This document shows positions 5,627 through 6,143 of a stretch of DNA of 6,143 nucleotides, piece by piece. Made by a program: the position numbers and the translations under genes. This DNA is from a bacterium (lineage in GTDB: Bacteria; Fidelibacterota; Marinisomatia; Marinisomatales; JAHJCW01), in the NCBI GenBank assembly GCA_018812885.1, contig JAHJCW010000012.1, forward strand, positions 1 through 6,143, given 5' to 3'. Under the pieces are notes generated by a model. That model did not search any database and had not been told where the DNA came from. It was given only the letters and a program-made list of their open reading frames with translations. Position 1 is the stretch's first letter. Each line of letters opens with the position of its first letter.

Positions 5627-6143
5627 ATGCAACAACCGATTTATTTCATTTCTGATATTCATTTAATGCTTAAATCTTCACAAGATGAACACGTTAAAAC
5701 TCAGAAATTGTTCCAATTTTTTGAATTTATATCCAATTCAGATGGTACATTAATAATTGGTGGAGACCTTTTTGATTTCTATTATGAATATCCGCACTTA
5801 ATTCCAAAACAGTATTTTGAAGTATATACACAACTTTACCAATTGCAAAAATCCGGAATAGAAATCCATTTTTTATTAGGTAACCATGATTACTGGACGA
5901 TGGATTTCCTTTCTAACAAACTCAATATGTTAATTCATAAAAATGATATGGATTTTGAAATAAATGGTAAAAAATTCCATTTGACGCACTGTGATGGATT
6001 ACTATCGTGGGAACGCGGTTACCGTATTGTAAAAAAAATGTTACATCATCGCTTTTTTATTTGGCTATTCCGCTGGTTACACCCTACGCTTGGTTATCGC
6101 TTTGCTGAGTGGGTGGCAAGTCGTAGCCGTCAATTTGAACACA
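5627..6143 (+). CDS. UDP-2,3-diacylglucosamine hydrolase-like metallophosphoesterase (LpxH-type), 5' part
   Basis: The first 172 codons are present and run off the window. The product is a calcineurin-fold phosphoesterase with the expected metal motifs: S-D10-I-H12-L, G-G-D47-L-F-D, G-N86-H-D88-Y-W and T-H121-C-D123-G. The following region (S-W-E-R-G-Y-R-I-V-K-K, then W-L-F-R-W-L-H-P-T-L-G, then A-S-R-S-R) resembles the LpxH-like proteins of Bacteroidetes. These cleave UDP-2,3-diacylglucosamine to lipid X and UMP at the inner membrane, the fourth step of lipid A synthesis. GNHD, rather than the GNRD of E. coli LpxH, leaves open a related phosphoesterase of other specificity, so no symbol is given. 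The motif normally H-G-D-G reads H-C-D-G. ATG 5627 is preferred; an in-frame TTG at 5606 is less likely. It diverges from the outer-membrane fusion gene. Confidence 0.85.
   Translation, partial: MQQPIYFISDIHLMLKSSQDEHVKTQKLFQFFEFISNSDGTLIIGGDLFDFYYEYPHLIPKQYFEVYTQLYQLQKSGIEIHFLLGNHDYWTMDFLSNKLNMLIHKNDMDFEINGKKFHLTHCDGLLSWERGYRIVKKMLHHRFFIWLFRWLHPTLGYRFAEWVASRSRQFEH

Overview
This AT-rich window comes from a Gram-negative bacterium. It encodes a probable lipid A hydrolase, an outer-membrane beta-barrel protein with a cleavable signal peptide, and housekeeping genes (tgt, radA). Protein style (Bacteroidetes-type LpxH relative, peptidase/TolB-propeller/Omp85 fusion) and weak or absent Shine-Dalgarno sequences suggest the Bacteroidota/Chlorobi/Ignavibacteria group. 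This placement is inferred from recalled family resemblance, not from a search.

Layout. The minus strand carries, in order of transcription, a 1055-residue outer-membrane fusion protein (2343-5510), radA (784-2142), a RAYT/IS200-like HUH transposase gene (150-684) and the first 25 codons of tgt (1-77). On the plus strand, diverging from the fusion gene, is the 5' part of an LpxH-like calcineurin-fold hydrolase gene (5627 to the window edge). The 200-bp spacer between radA and the fusion gene is packed with short tandem repeats of period 9, 7 and about 15.

The most interesting part is 99-724. A REP-associated-type tyrosine transposase gene is bracketed by two perfect palindromes with identical 15-bp arms and different 3-nt centres. 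The transposase has its HFH motif and the tyrosine of the Y-I-x-x-N-P motif, but its frame breaks after residue 123. The adjacent frame continues the family's C-terminal sequence for exactly 54 more codons to a TAA, so the intact protein would be about 177 residues. It is either a recently damaged gene or, less likely, a frameshifted one. The upstream palindrome covers the only Shine-Dalgarno-like sequence of the transposase, and the downstream one lies 21 nt before the tgt start codon, so the insertion may affect tgt expression.

The second notable item is the fusion protein: a signal peptide, a gluzincin metallopeptidase domain with an intact HELVH...E site, a six-motif TolB-like propeller and an Omp85/BamA-type C-terminal barrel, with no visible POTRA domains. 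With the divergent LpxH-like gene it suggests an envelope-assembly neighbourhood. radA (recombination repair) and tgt (queuosine tRNA modification) are unrelated housekeeping functions. No CRISPR array, tRNA or rRNA gene was seen.
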